DNA of 64,000 nt from the NCBI RefSeq assembly GCF_900109545.1, contig NZ_FOAP01000031.1, forward strand, positions 1-64,000, given 5' to 3'. Source of the stretch: Stigmatella aurantiaca. GTDB lineage: Bacteria > Myxococcota > Myxococcia > Myxococcales > Myxococcaceae. The stretch's first letter is position 1, and the number at the start of each line of letters is the position of its first letter. Shown one piece after another: positions 1 to 8,107 of the stretch. The notes under the pieces are model-generated. The model was not told the DNA's origin, did not search any database, and was given only the letters and a program-made list of their open reading frames with translations. Made by a program: the position numbers and the translations under genes.

Positions 1-213
1 TCGCTCACCGCGGCGCAGATCGCCGCCTCGGCCAACCAGCAGGCCACGGGCATTGGGCAGATCCGCCAGGCGATGCGGGACGTGAACCAGTCGGCACAGC
101 AGACGCTGGCCTCCACCCGGCAGACCGAGCGCGCGGTGCAGGACCTCAACACCATGGGGCTCAAGCTCAAGGGCCTGTTGAGCGAGTTTGGGCGCGGCGC
201 CCAGGCCACCTGA
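1..213 (+). CDS. Methyl-accepting chemotaxis protein, C-terminal end (5' partial)
   Basis: The reading frame is open from base 1 and stops at 211-213, giving the last 70 residues of a protein that begins upstream of the window. The segment is rich in Ala, Gln, Thr and Ser with heptad-like spacing (ASANQQATGIGQI near its start, a Gln-Ala-rich helix after it), which is the descending arm of a chemoreceptor signalling domain. Such receptors sense a ligand and control a CheA kinase through a long coiled coil. There is no C-terminal NWETF-type tether for CheR. The ligand domain lies outside the window, so the signal cannot be inferred. The family call is fairly secure from the helical pattern, although another coiled-coil protein is possible. 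Confidence 0.75.
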   Translation, partial: SLTAAQIAASANQQATGIGQIRQAMRDVNQSAQQTLASTRQTERAVQDLNTMGLKLKGLLSEFGRGAQAT

Positions 214-236
214 GGACGGCTTTCCCCGGGGGGGGT

Positions 237-273
237 GGTGACAGCCGTCACGGGACTGGTGAGTGCTGTCACC
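237..273. repeat. Inverted repeat with internal short hairpin downstream of the chemoreceptor gene
   Basis: GGTGACAGC at 237-245 is the exact reverse complement of GCTGTCACC at 265-273. A second, nested dyad (GTGAC at 238-242 and GTCAC at 247-251) uses the left arm. No T-tract follows, so this is either a factor-independent-like terminator for the receptor gene or a regulator site with repeated GTGACA half-sites ahead of the next gene. Which of the two applies cannot be decided from sequence. Confidence 0.4.
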
Positions 274-347
274 CCCTTGGGGGGATTTCCCGTTCGTAAG
301 CGCTTGAAATCATGTGGGCCTCCTGAGCGTGAGGTGCGACATCGGCA

Positions 348-363
348 TGGCATGTGAGGTGCA
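348..363 (+). promoter_or_regulatory. Candidate sigma-54 promoter for the gene at 410
   Basis: The string TGGCATGTGAGGTGCA matches the -24/-12 sigma-54 consensus (TGGCAC-N5-TTGC type) at the invariant GG and GC with correct spacing and two other mismatches. It ends 46 bases before the ATG at 410, leaving room for a start about 12 bases downstream and a leader containing the AGGGAG ribosome site at 397-402. Myxobacteria use many sigma-54 promoters in development. No enhancer-binding site could be assigned. This is a motif match only. Confidence 0.35.
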
Positions 364-409
364 GAAGGACAGGACATCACCTTTTCGCACCACGCCAGGG
401 AGTGCCACC

Positions 410-1609
410 ATGAAGACCTCGTTCGGCTCCAAGTTCTCCACCCGCTCCTTGAACCTGCCCTCGGCCAGCAGCCACACCCGTCCTCAGGCTCCCGCGCGCG
501 CCTCCACGCTGCCGCCCTCGGCCAGCAGCCACACCCGTCCTCAGGCTCCCGCGCGCGCCTCCACGCTGCCGCCCTCGGCCCCCTCGCCGCTGTCCACCAA
601 GCCCACCGCGGCCGCTCCGGGCGCGACGAACACCCCGGCGGCCCCCCAGGCCACGACGCCCCTGAAGCACCCGGGAATGCCCGAGGGCGCTCCCTCCTAC
701 AGCCCCTACTCGCAGAGCCACGGCCAGTCCGACAACCTGATGATCTCCGGCGGCGACAACAAGCTGACCGCGCCCCCGACCGCCAAGCAGAACATGTACG
801 TCGACCGGCCGGGCAACCCCTACCAGAAGGATGTCTTCGGCGGCACGGTGAACGCCAACACGGGCTCGATGCAGGCCTCCACCACCCACCAGACCGGCGG
901 CGGCGTGTTCCACCACTCGGCGGAGGCCTCCATCAACGGGCCGCAGGCGTCCTACCAGACGCAGGGCACGCACGCGGGGCGCTTCGGCATCTCCAGCGCC
1001 CAGCTCACCGCCGAGGCCAACGCGTTCCGGGCCAGCGGGCAGGCCGGCATCTCGGCCGACAGGAACAGCCACGCGTACACCGCCGCGCTGACGGGCAAGG
1101 CCGAGACGGGCGTGGGGGTGACGGGCAGCGTCAGCCACGACTTCAACCGGCACGCGGGCGGCTACCTCAAGGGCGAGGCCAAGGCCGGTGCCGGCGCCTA
1201 CGCCGAGGCGGTGGCCTCGCTGGATCCGCGCACCGCCACCGCGATGCTCTCCGCGCAGGCCGGCGCGAGCGCCACGGCCGGTGTGTACGGCACGGCGGGT
1301 GGCCACCTGGGCCGGCTGCACGGCTCCGTCACCGGCGGCGCCGTGGCGGGCGTGGCGGCCCAGGCGGGCGGCAAGCTCGGGCTGGAGAACGGCTTCCTCA
1401 AGCACTCCGCGGACGTCAACGCCGCCATGGGCGTGGGCACGCACTTCAAGACCGACGCGGCGCTCGACGTGCGCCACCACATCAAGCCCGGCATCGCCGA
1501 GGGCCTGCGCCCGGGCATCGCCTCGGCGGCGGGCGTGGGCGCTCCGGGCGCCGCGCTGGCGCCCGAGCAGTCCGGGTTCGAGAAGTTCTTCACCAAGTTG
1601 GGCTGGTAG
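410..1609 (+). CDS. Ala/Gly-rich hypothetical protein with N-terminal 19-residue duplication
   Basis: Function not recognised. The ATG at 410 is chosen over an upstream in-frame start at 314 because AGGGAG sits seven bases before it; the protein is 399 residues. Residues about 15-75 are Pro/Ser/Ala-rich and contain two perfect copies of a 19-residue unit, typical of a disordered leader. Residues about 140-390 are rich in Gly, Ala and His with recurring GxxAxAGA-like strings (for example VAGVAAQAGGKLG) but no clear membrane segment or signal peptide. The texture resembles low-complexity stalk or translocation regions of secreted toxins, but no catalytic motif is visible. It stands alone, convergent with the MFS gene whose stop is at 1614. 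A possible sigma-54 promoter precedes it. Likely a myxobacterial lineage-specific protein. Confidence 0.7.
   Translation: MKTSFGSKFSTRSLNLPSASSHTRPQAPARASTLPPSASSHTRPQAPARASTLPPSAPSPLSTKPTAAAPGATNTPAAPQATTPLKHPGMPEGAPSYSPYSQSHGQSDNLMISGGDNKLTAPPTAKQNMYVDRPGNPYQKDVFGGTVNANTGSMQASTTHQTGGGVFHHSAEASINGPQASYQTQGTHAGRFGISSAQLTAEANAFRASGQAGISADRNSHAYTAALTGKAETGVGVTGSVSHDFNRHAGGYLKGEAKAGAGAYAEAVASLDPRTATAMLSAQAGASATAGVYGTAGGHLGRLHGSVTGGAVAGVAAQAGGKLGLENGFLKHSADVNAAMGVGTHFKTDAALDVRHHIKPGIAEGLRPGIASAAGVGAPGAALAPEQSGFEKFFTKLGW
458..580 (+). repeat. Perfect 57-bp in-frame tandem duplication
   Basis: The unit beginning CCCTCGGCCAGCAGC at 458 recurs identically at 515, and a third 9-base start occurs at 572, so the period is exactly 57 bases (19 codons). 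Base identity, including silent positions, implies a recent duplication inside the coding sequence. It lengthens the Pro/Ala-rich N-terminal linker of the protein starting at 410 and is a likely site of length variation between strains. Confidence 0.95.
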
Positions 1610-1613
1610 TCCC

Positions 1614-2855
1614 TCAGGGCGCGGGAGGCGTGGCCGGCGGGTGTGGCCGGGCGCGCGCGAGCAGCACCACGGCCCCGGCCGCCAGCAGGGGTACCGCTCC
1701 CGTGGGGACCAGCGCCATCTGGGCGCTGGCGTGCCGCAGGAGCAGGGCCGTGAGCGCGCTGCCCACGCCGATGCCGAGCGCCCAGCACGCCCCGTACAGC
1801 GCGAAGCCCTCGGCCTGCCGGTCCGAGGGCAATGCCTGTTGAAGCAGGTAGGTGAGCAGCCCCACCAGCGGGGCCAGGAAGAGCCCGGCCGCCGCCAGCC
1901 ACACCCCCAGCCCCAGGACGCTGTCCATCCACACGGTGGGCAGCAGCAACCCCCCCCACAGCGCCAGGAAGACCAGGGCCCTGCCGAGGGCTCGCTGCGG
2001 GGAGGAGGGCCGCAGGAGGCTCGCGTGAACCAGGCCCCCCACGGCGCTCGTGACGGACAGCAGGGCGGAGAGGCCGCCCCACAGCTCCGCGCGGGAACCC
2101 AGCTCCACCAGCCGGGCTGGCAGGGCCGTGTCCACCGAGCCCCAGCCCACGCCGCACGCCACCACGCTCACGTAGACGAGCAGGGGCAGCCCCTGCAGCA
2201 AGGGCCGCAGCGAGACCCGGTCTCCGGGAAGGGTGGAGGAGGGCGGCGGCGCGCGCGGCGGCAGCCAGCGGTTGATGCCCAGGGCCAGCAGGGCCCCGGC
2301 GCCGATGACGCCCAGGGAGAGCGACGGGTGCACCAGGGCCAGGGCGCCCACGAGCGGCGGCCCGCCGATCCACGCCACCTCGATGAGCACCGCGTCGATG
2401 GCGAAGGCCGGCGCCAGCCGGGCCGGGGGCAGCAGGGAGGGCAGCAGCGCGCGGTAGGCCCCCGCGACGCCCGCGGGGATGACGCCCAGCAGCAGCGAGA
2501 GCACCAGCAACACGGGCAGAGAGGCGCGCAGGGTGCCCGCGAGGGCCATCGCCCCGCACAGGAGGGCCTGCAGCAGCAGCGGGGTGCGCAGGGCGCCCGG
2601 CAGGGAGCGCCGGTCCATCTGCCGTCCGCGGAAGGGCGAGGCCACGGCGGCGCCCACCGAGTAGGCGCTCGTCATCCAGGCGCCCGAAGCGAAGGAGCCC
2701 AGGGCCGCCTCGCCCACCAGCAGCAGCGCGAAGGGCATCATCGCCCCGCCCAGCCGCGGGAAGAGCGAGGCCAGCACCCAGCGGCGCCAGCCCGGATCCG
2801 CCCACAGCGCGCGTTGGGCCCGCAGCCCGCTGTCCTCCTGCCCCATTCCGGACAC
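1614..2855 (-). CDS. MFS transporter
   Basis: A 413-residue integral membrane protein with about 12 hydrophobic segments, matching the usual major facilitator length. After the first segments the loop with RGRQMDRRS corresponds to the conserved cytoplasmic loop 2-3 of the family. GTG at 2855 is preferred because GGGAG lies seven bases upstream; an ATG follows at 2846 without a good site. It is the last gene of a minus-strand run (4030 to 1614) behind a methyltransferase with an 11-base gap, so co-transcription is likely. Substrate is unknown; drug or small-molecule export is the usual role of such orphan myxobacterial MFS genes. It faces the gene at 410-1609 tail to tail. Confidence 0.85.
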   Translation of the reverse strand: MSGMGQEDSGLRAQRALWADPGWRRWVLASLFPRLGGAMMPFALLLVGEAALGSFASGAWMTSAYSVGAAVASPFRGRQMDRRSLPGALRTPLLLQALLCGAMALAGTLRASLPVLLVLSLLLGVIPAGVAGAYRALLPSLLPPARLAPAFAIDAVLIEVAWIGGPPLVGALALVHPSLSLGVIGAGALLALGINRWLPPRAPPPSSTLPGDRVSLRPLLQGLPLLVYVSVVACGVGWGSVDTALPARLVELGSRAELWGGLSALLSVTSAVGGLVHASLLRPSSPQRALGRALVFLALWGGLLLPTVWMDSVLGLGVWLAAAGLFLAPLVGLLTYLLQQALPSDRQAEGFALYGACWALGIGVGSALTALLLRHASAQMALVPTGAVPLLAAGAVVLLARARPHPPATPPAP

Positions 2856-2866
2856 GTGGCCGCTCC

Positions 2867-3595
2867 CTATCGCTGCGCGGAGACCAACAGGAACATGGGC
2901 CGGTCCTGCTCCTCGGCCATTTCAGGGTGCGCCGCGAGCTGCGCGCTGGAGGGGCCCCACTCCTCCACGTGCCGCAGGGTGAAGCCCTGCCGGATCAGCG
3001 CGTTCAGCGTGGTCCCAAGCGTCCGGTGGTACTTGACCACCCCGTCCGCCAGCCAGCGCGTCGTGCGCTTCCCTTCGAGCTGATAGCTGTCGACGGGCCA
3101 CGTCCGGTGCCCCTCGGGGCCGCGCATCCAGGCGGGCTGGCGCGAGGCCATGTAGATGGGATGCTCGGTGGAGAAGACAAAGCGTCCGCCGGGCACCAGC
3201 CCCCGGTGAATGGTGGCGAGGAGCCGCGGGAGATCCTCGACGTAGTGCAGGGCCAGTGAGCTGAAGGCGAGCTCAAAGGCCCCTTCCGGAAGCGCCAGGT
3301 GCTCCAGGTCGGTCTGCTGGTAGGTGATGGCGTCGTCCGAAGTGACTGCCTTCGCGCGGGCGAGCATCTTCCCGGACAGGTCCAATCCGAGTACGTGGGC
3401 GGCGCCGTGCTCCCGGGCCCAGCGGCAAAACCCGCCGAAGCCGCACCCGAGGTCGGCGATCCGGAGGCCCTGGACGTTGGGGAGCAGCGCCCGGAGGGAG
3501 GGCCACTCCGGGGCGCCGGCGAGGCCTTTCAGGGAGCGCGCGAGCTGGCTGTAGCCTTCGAAGAAGCCTGGATCATCGTAGATGTTCTGGCTCAT
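2867..3595 (-). CDS. Class I SAM-dependent methyltransferase
   Basis: A 242-residue cytosolic protein. The glycine-rich SAM motif I is clear (IADLGCGFGGFCRWA near residue 48), followed by GLDLSGKML where the acidic residue binds the ribose, then DLEHLALPEGAFELAFSSLALHYVED matching motifs II-III of the UbiE/COQ5-like Methyltransf_11 group. The C-terminal part carries the variable substrate domain, so the acceptor molecule is not predictable. The ATG lies 24 bases after the upstream hypothetical gene and the stop is 11 bases before the MFS gene; the three probably form one transcript, suggesting a small molecule that is methylated and then moved across the membrane. That link is inference from spacing. 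Confidence 0.88.
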   Translation of the reverse strand: MSQNIYDDPGFFEGYSQLARSLKGLAGAPEWPSLRALLPNVQGLRIADLGCGFGGFCRWAREHGAAHVLGLDLSGKMLARAKAVTSDDAITYQQTDLEHLALPEGAFELAFSSLALHYVEDLPRLLATIHRGLVPGGRFVFSTEHPIYMASRQPAWMRGPEGHRTWPVDSYQLEGKRTTRWLADGVVKYHRTLGTTLNALIRQGFTLRHVEEWGPSSAQLAAHPEMAEEQDRPMFLLVSAQR

Positions 3596-3619
3596 GTCCC
3601 GCGGCCGCCCCCGAGGCTG

Positions 3620-4030
3620 TCAGAGCTTGGACTCGAGCAGCTTGCGGATGCCGTCCGTGCGCTGCTGGATGTCGTCCACGTTGGTGTGGGGTTTGTGATC
3701 CAACACGAGCGTGCCCCCCTCGAAGGCCGCCATCCGGTCCCCGTAGCTGATGTCCGTGCGGTTCTGGATCTCGATCTTCTTCAGCCCGCCCTTGAGCGCC
3801 TCCTTGCCCATGTCGTCAACGGTGATGGCCTTGAGCGCCGCGATGAGCGGCTCGAAGTACACCTTCGGCCAGCACTCGTCATAGAGGTGCGTTTGCTCCT
3901 CCAGCGCCAGGGTGTCCCAGTGCACCGTCACTGGCACGTCGAAGCCCGCGGCCGCGTCGATGTCCTTCTTGAACTGGGGGAAGCGCTTGGTTTCGAACTC
4001 CTTGGCGGCCCTACGCTCGGCAAGTCCCAT
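3620..4030 (-). CDS. Conserved hypothetical cytosolic protein
   Basis: A 136-residue soluble protein starting at the ATG at 4030 (AGGAAC six bases before it); an upstream in-frame start at 4090 gives an unconvincing Cys/Pro-rich extension. The sequence is well mixed (VTVHWDTLALEEQTHLYDECWPKVYFEPL; later TDISYGDRMAAFEGGTLVLDH), without signal peptide, membrane segment or Cys pairs, which looks like a folded single-domain protein. No enzymatic motif recognised. It is the first gene of the 4030-1614 minus-strand operon, so it probably supports the methyltransferase/MFS pair. Confidence 0.75.
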   Translation of the reverse strand: MGLAERRAAKEFETKRFPQFKKDIDAAAGFDVPVTVHWDTLALEEQTHLYDECWPKVYFEPLIAALKAITVDDMGKEALKGGLKKIEIQNRTDISYGDRMAAFEGGTLVLDHKPHTNVDDIQQRTDGIRKLLESKL

Positions 4031-4235
4031 GGCTGTTCCTGACGAAGAGTGGATGGCCGCACAGCAGGGGCCACGCGGCGCGCCGGGCACGCTAACGCGG
4101 GGCCTGGGCGGGTGGCTACCGAGTTACGGGTGACTTGACGGGCGAAGCAGGGGCGTTGACGGGTGAATGTTTTCCCGGGAGGGCCCTGGGGAGGCCGTTG
4201 CCGAAGGAGGGGCGCCGCCCAAGCTTGCCCCCGTG

Positions 4236-5576
4236 ATGGCCCCTCCTCCGTGGCGATGTGCCGTTGGGTGGTTCGTGGTGCAGGCAATCATGGCGTGTGG
4301 CACGGGGACTTCTCCGTTGCCCCCCCGCCAGACGGTAGACCCGCCGGAGATGCCCCTGCCGGGGCCGGAGGTGGGCTCGCCCAGCGTGCCACCCCCTGCC
4401 CCGCCTGTGGAAGCTCCGTCCGTGGAGGCTCCGCCCATGGAGGCCGTGGACTGGGAGGTGCTTCCGCTCTTCGATGAGGGCGTCAGCCGCAGTGTGAAGG
4501 CTTCCGCGCCACGGTTCGACGCTTCCGGCCAACTGTGGATCTCCGAGGCACGCTCTGACCAGATCGGCAGCTCGTCCATGGGCGTGGTGCGGTGGGACGG
4601 AACGCAGTGGCGGCATGAGGATTCCGTCTCCACGGATGGCATGTATTCGACGGGCTTCTCGCTGGCGTGCGATGCCCAGGGCCGGATGCTGGTGGGATGG
4701 TCGGAGCTGCCCGCGCGAGGCTCGGACCCCGTCCTGCTCTGGCGCCAAGGCACCGGGCTCATGCCCAGCCTGCAGACCTGGACGGACACCTGGCCTACCC
4801 GTCCCACCGGGGGAACGGTGCTGTCCAATGCTCAGGGCGAAGCCATCTATGTATGGAGAGATCCGGCGGCCGATGGGACTCACCGGACGCTCCGCAGCCT
4901 TCGCATCCAGGAGGACGGCTACGCGCCGTTCGCCCCGCCCTTGCCCTTGCCGGCCGAGGGCCGGAATTTCGGTGCCCCCCTCCAGGATACCCAGTTCTTC
5001 GCGCTCGATGACGAGGGTGGGCTGGTGGCCGCGGTGTTCGACCCCAGCGCGCCCCCGGACCAGGGGCTGCACGTGTGGCGCTGGCAGGGCGATGCGTGGA
5101 CCGAGCTGCCCTCGCTGCCCGGGGGAGCCGGCCTGGAGACCTTGGGGTTCCGCATCGCGGCGGAGGCGGGGGCCCTCGTGGTGTCCCGGTCCCGGGCCGA
5201 TGCCAAACAGGTGAGGTTGGACGTGTTCCGCTGGAAGGACGGCGGGTGGGAAGCGCTGCCCACCGGCGTGTCCATGCCGCGGCCGGTGCCGTCCATCGCG
5301 GGGGGCTTCGCGGCGGTGGCCGTGGATGCGCATCAACGCGTGTGGCTGGCTTATCCCCACCAGGACCCCACCCTCGGTGGCGTGCGGGTGATGGTGTGGA
5401 CAGGCGCAGGCTGGCAGCCCGTGGGGCAGCCCCTGCGCGGTTACAAGAAGCCCTTCTGGGCCGCGAGCGAGGTGGAGCTTCGGGTTCAGGGAGAGCAGGC
5501 GGCCGTGTCCTGGTCCGAGCCCACCATCTCGGGCGCTGGCTCCGTGTTCGTGGCCCTGCTTCGCGCGAAGCCCTAA
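4236..5576 (+). CDS. Propeller-like surface lipoprotein
   Basis: From ATG 4236 the protein is 446 residues: a charged start, hydrophobic stretch and lipobox ending IMAC, so Cys is the likely lipidated residue. A longer in-frame start at 4167 exists and neither start has a good ribosome site. After a Pro/Glu linker (residues about 30-70) come repeated strings of the type G-(Q/R)-(L/M)-W-(I/V) and VRWDGTQW, VWRWQGDAW, VFRWKDGGW, VMVWTGAGW spaced about 50-70 residues apart, which are blades of a beta-propeller. Probably exported and anchored in the outer membrane. No catalytic residues are evident, so ligand binding or scaffolding is likely. The upstream 4091-4235 stretch contains two near-copies of TTGACGGG(C/T)GAA at 4134-4164. 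Confidence 0.7.
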   Translation: MAPPPWRCAVGWFVVQAIMACGTGTSPLPPRQTVDPPEMPLPGPEVGSPSVPPPAPPVEAPSVEAPPMEAVDWEVLPLFDEGVSRSVKASAPRFDASGQLWISEARSDQIGSSSMGVVRWDGTQWRHEDSVSTDGMYSTGFSLACDAQGRMLVGWSELPARGSDPVLLWRQGTGLMPSLQTWTDTWPTRPTGGTVLSNAQGEAIYVWRDPAADGTHRTLRSLRIQEDGYAPFAPPLPLPAEGRNFGAPLQDTQFFALDDEGGLVAAVFDPSAPPDQGLHVWRWQGDAWTELPSLPGGAGLETLGFRIAAEAGALVVSRSRADAKQVRLDVFRWKDGGWEALPTGVSMPRPVPSIAGGFAAVAVDAHQRVWLAYPHQDPTLGGVRVMVWTGAGWQPVGQPLRGYKKPFWAASEVELRVQGEQAAVSWSEPTISGAGSVFVALLRAKP

Positions 5577-5612
5577 GCCCGCGGGTGCCCCCGCCGGGGT
5601 ATCCTTCCGGGC

Positions 5613-7016
5613 ATGAGCAGCCAGCAGAAGTTCAAAAGGGTCATCCTCATCGGCGGAAGCATGGCGGGCCTTCTCGGCGCGCGCGTCCTGTCGGACCACT
5701 TCGAGCAGGTGATCCTCCTGGAGCGGGATCCACGTCCCACGGGCCCCGAGCCCCGCAAGGGCGCGCCCCATGCCCGCCACATCCACGCCCTGCTGGGCGC
5801 GGGCGTGGAGACGCTCGATGCCTTCTTCCCGGGGCTCGTGCGGGAGCTGACCGCCGAGGGCGCGGTGCTCGTCGACATGGGGCGTGACGGCGCCCTGTTC
5901 CAGGCGGGCCAGTGGAAGAGGCGCTATGTCCTCGGCATCGAGACCGTGCTCTGCACCCGCGTCTTCCTGGAGTGGAAGATCCGCTGCCGCATCGCCGCGA
6001 TTCCCAACGTGGAGATCCGCTATGAGACTTCCGCCGAGGCGCTGCTCTGGGACGAGGCGCGCACCCGCGTCACCGGCGTGCGGGTGAAGACGGGCGGCGC
6101 GGAGGAGACGCTCGAGGCGGACCTCGTCGTGGATGCCAGTGGGCGGGGCTCGCGCGCCTCACGCTGGCTGGAGCAGCTCGGCTATGAGCCCCCGCCGGTC
6201 GAGGAGGTGGGCATCGACCTGGCCTACTCCAGCCGCCTCTACGCGCCCCCCGAGGATGCCTCCCGGGATTGGAAGCTCCTCATCGTCTATCCCAATCCGC
6301 CCGAGAACTCCCGGGCGGGCATTGTCTCCAGCGTCGAAGGCGGGCGGTGGATCGTCACCCTCAGTGGCTACTTCGGCGACCATCCCCCCACGGATGAGGA
6401 GGGCTTCCTGGCGTTCACCCGGACGCTGTCCACGCCGCACGTGGCCGAGGCCCTCGCGCGGGCCCGGCCGCTCAGCGAGCCCGTCCGGCACAAGGTTCCC
6501 TCCAGCCGCTGGCTTCATTACGAGAAGCTGGAGCGCCTGCCCGAGTCCTTCATCCTCTTCGGCGACTCGGTGTGCGCCTTCAACCCCATCTACGGCCAGG
6601 GCATGTCGGTCATCAGCCTGTGCGCGCGGCTGCTCGGGGAGCAGCTCACGGCCCACACCCGTGCCTCGCCGGGCTCGCTCCACGGGTTCTCCCAGCGGTT
6701 CCAGCGCAAGCTGGCCGGCTTCCTCACCGTTCCCTGGAAGATCTCCACCACCATGGACCTGAAGTACCCGCAGACGCAGGGCCAGCGGTACTTCGGGATG
6801 AAGCTCGTGCACTGGGGCTTCGACGCCATGATTGGCCTGGCCGCTGTCACCGAGGAGACGGGCAAGCCGTTCTACGACATGCTGCACATGAAGCGCGGCG
6901 CCGAGGCCCTGATGTCCCCCGGGTACCTGGCGGCGCTCGTCGGCTATGGCCTGAAGCGCCGCTTCGCCTCGCCGGAGCCATCAGACGTACACCGGATGCC
7001 CCGCGCGCCGTTGTGA
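5613..7016 (+). CDS. FAD-dependent monooxygenase / oxidoreductase
   Basis: A 467-residue cytosolic flavoprotein. Residues 9-25 hold the dinucleotide fold (VILIGGSMAGLLGARVL) with the acidic LLERD end of strand 2; VVDASGRGS near residue 175 and FGDSVCAFNPIYGQGMSV near 320 are the second and third FAD-contacting motifs of the PF01494-like hydroxylase group. These enzymes use NAD(P)H and oxygen to hydroxylate or epoxidise aromatic, polyketide or isoprenoid substrates. ATG at 5613 lies 36 bases after the preceding lipoprotein gene; a short CCGGGC precedes it, without strong Shine-Dalgarno. No biosynthetic partners are adjacent, so the substrate is unknown. Confidence 0.85.
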   Translation: MSSQQKFKRVILIGGSMAGLLGARVLSDHFEQVILLERDPRPTGPEPRKGAPHARHIHALLGAGVETLDAFFPGLVRELTAEGAVLVDMGRDGALFQAGQWKRRYVLGIETVLCTRVFLEWKIRCRIAAIPNVEIRYETSAEALLWDEARTRVTGVRVKTGGAEETLEADLVVDASGRGSRASRWLEQLGYEPPPVEEVGIDLAYSSRLYAPPEDASRDWKLLIVYPNPPENSRAGIVSSVEGGRWIVTLSGYFGDHPPTDEEGFLAFTRTLSTPHVAEALARARPLSEPVRHKVPSSRWLHYEKLERLPESFILFGDSVCAFNPIYGQGMSVISLCARLLGEQLTAHTRASPGSLHGFSQRFQRKLAGFLTVPWKISTTMDLKYPQTQGQRYFGMKLVHWGFDAMIGLAAVTEETGKPFYDMLHMKRGAEALMSPGYLAALVGYGLKRRFASPEPSDVHRMPRAPL

Positions 7017-7032
7017 CGGTGAGGCTCCCGGC

Positions 7033-7344
7033 TCAAGGGAAGGCCGCGCAGCTGGCCGTGTTCGGCATGCAGTAGGGCAGGGGGATGCGATCCGGGGAGT
7101 AGTAGTACCCCGGGCAGCAGCGGTAGCCCGAGTTGCATGAGTCCAGGACCTGCGGCTCCGGCGTCGCAGCGAGCGACTCGGCCTCGATGGGGGGCTCACC
7201 GCACAGGGGCCGGTAGGTGCCTCTCACGCAGGTATTGCCCGTGGGACATTGGTAGTCCGGCGTGCAGGGAGACAGGGCCTGCTTCTGGTCCTGAAGCCCG
7301 TCGTCGGCGGGGGCCGGGATTGTCCCATCCATGGAACGGTGCAT
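7033..7344 (-). pseudogene. Small Cys-rich protein lacking an export signal; probable decayed gene
   Basis: The frame encodes 103 residues with eight Cys, arranged CTPDYQCPTGNTC and CNSGYRCCPGYYY, the style of small exported Cys-rich myxobacterial proteins. Such proteins normally begin with a lipoprotein or Sec signal, but here the sequence starts MHRSMDGTIPAPADDG with none. In the same frame an ATG-AAG-AAG-AGA start at 7395 is followed at once by TAG (7381-7383), then a basic Pro/Arg-rich stretch. This suggests the original N-terminus was lost by rearrangement. It could still be a functional cytosolic protein. It lies between the convergent FAD gene and the divergent hydrolase gene. Confidence 0.5.
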
Positions 7345-7441
7345 GCAGAGGGGGCGTCTTCTGGGAATGGGGGCTTGGGGCTATCTCTTCTTCATCGGCA
7401 GCCGGGCAGCCCGCCCGCTCCGCAACCCCAAGGATACGACC

Positions 7442-8077
7442 ATGAGCACGCCCTACCGCCGCCTCGACCTCAACAACGCCGCCGTGCTGATGGTGGACCA
7501 CCAGGCCGGCCTGCTGTCGCTGGTCCGTGACTTCAACCCGGATCAGTTCAAGAACAACGTGCTGGCCCTGGCGGACCTCGCCGCCTTCTTCAAGCTGCCG
7601 GTGGTGCTGACCACCAGCTTCGAGGACGGCCCCAACGGCCCGCTCATCCCCGAGCTGAAGGCGAAGTTCCCGGACGCGCCCTTCATCCCGCGCCCCGGGC
7701 AGATCAACGCCTGGGACAACGAGGACTTCGTCAAGGCGGTGAAGGCCACCGGCCGCAAGCAGCTCCTCATCGCCGGCGTGGTGACCGAGGTGTGCGTGGC
7801 CTTCCCCGCGCTGTCGGCCCTGGCGGAGGACTTCGAGGTGTTCGTGGTGTCCGATGCCTCGGGCACCTTCAACGAGGTGTCGCGCGACGCCTCGTGGGAC
7901 CGGATGTCCCAGGCGGGCGCCCAGCTCATGACGTGGTTCGCGGTGGCCTGCGAGCTGCAGCGCGACTGGCGCCGGGACGTGGAGGGCCTGGGCGCGCTGC
8001 TCTCCAACCACATCCCCGACTACCGCAACCTCATGACCAGCTACAACACGTTCAAGGCGCGCAAGCCCACCCCGTGA
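7442..8077 (+). CDS. Cysteine hydrolase of the isochorismatase/YcaC family
   Basis: The ATG at 7442 is preceded by AAGGA at a good distance, giving 211 residues; an in-frame start at 7331 would add an unrelated 37-residue piece and is rejected. VLMVDHQAGLLSLV near residue 14 gives the nucleophile-activating Asp, FIPRPGQINAW and the following region the substrate face, and GVVTEVCV near residue 118 the catalytic Cys of the Asp-Lys-Cys triad. YcaC-like members hydrolyse small amides or nitriles; the natural substrate is usually unknown. The length matches YcaC (about 208). It is a single gene followed by an AT-rich dyad region. Confidence 0.88.
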   Translation: MSTPYRRLDLNNAAVLMVDHQAGLLSLVRDFNPDQFKNNVLALADLAAFFKLPVVLTTSFEDGPNGPLIPELKAKFPDAPFIPRPGQINAWDNEDFVKAVKATGRKQLLIAGVVTEVCVAFPALSALAEDFEVFVVSDASGTFNEVSRDASWDRMSQAGAQLMTWFAVACELQRDWRRDVEGLGALLSNHIPDYRNLMTSYNTFKARKPTP

Positions 8078-8107
8078 CGTGACGGCGCTCCTCCGGGCTC
8101 CGGGAGC

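Noticed and set aside
4091-4235. Near-repeat TTGACGGG(C/T)GAA as an operator
   Set aside because: Only two imperfect copies and no clear promoter; kept as a remark under the lipoprotein gene.
7331-7441. N-terminal extension of the YcaC-like hydrolase
   Set aside because: The added residues are unrelated to the family, and a good ribosome site lies directly before ATG 7442.
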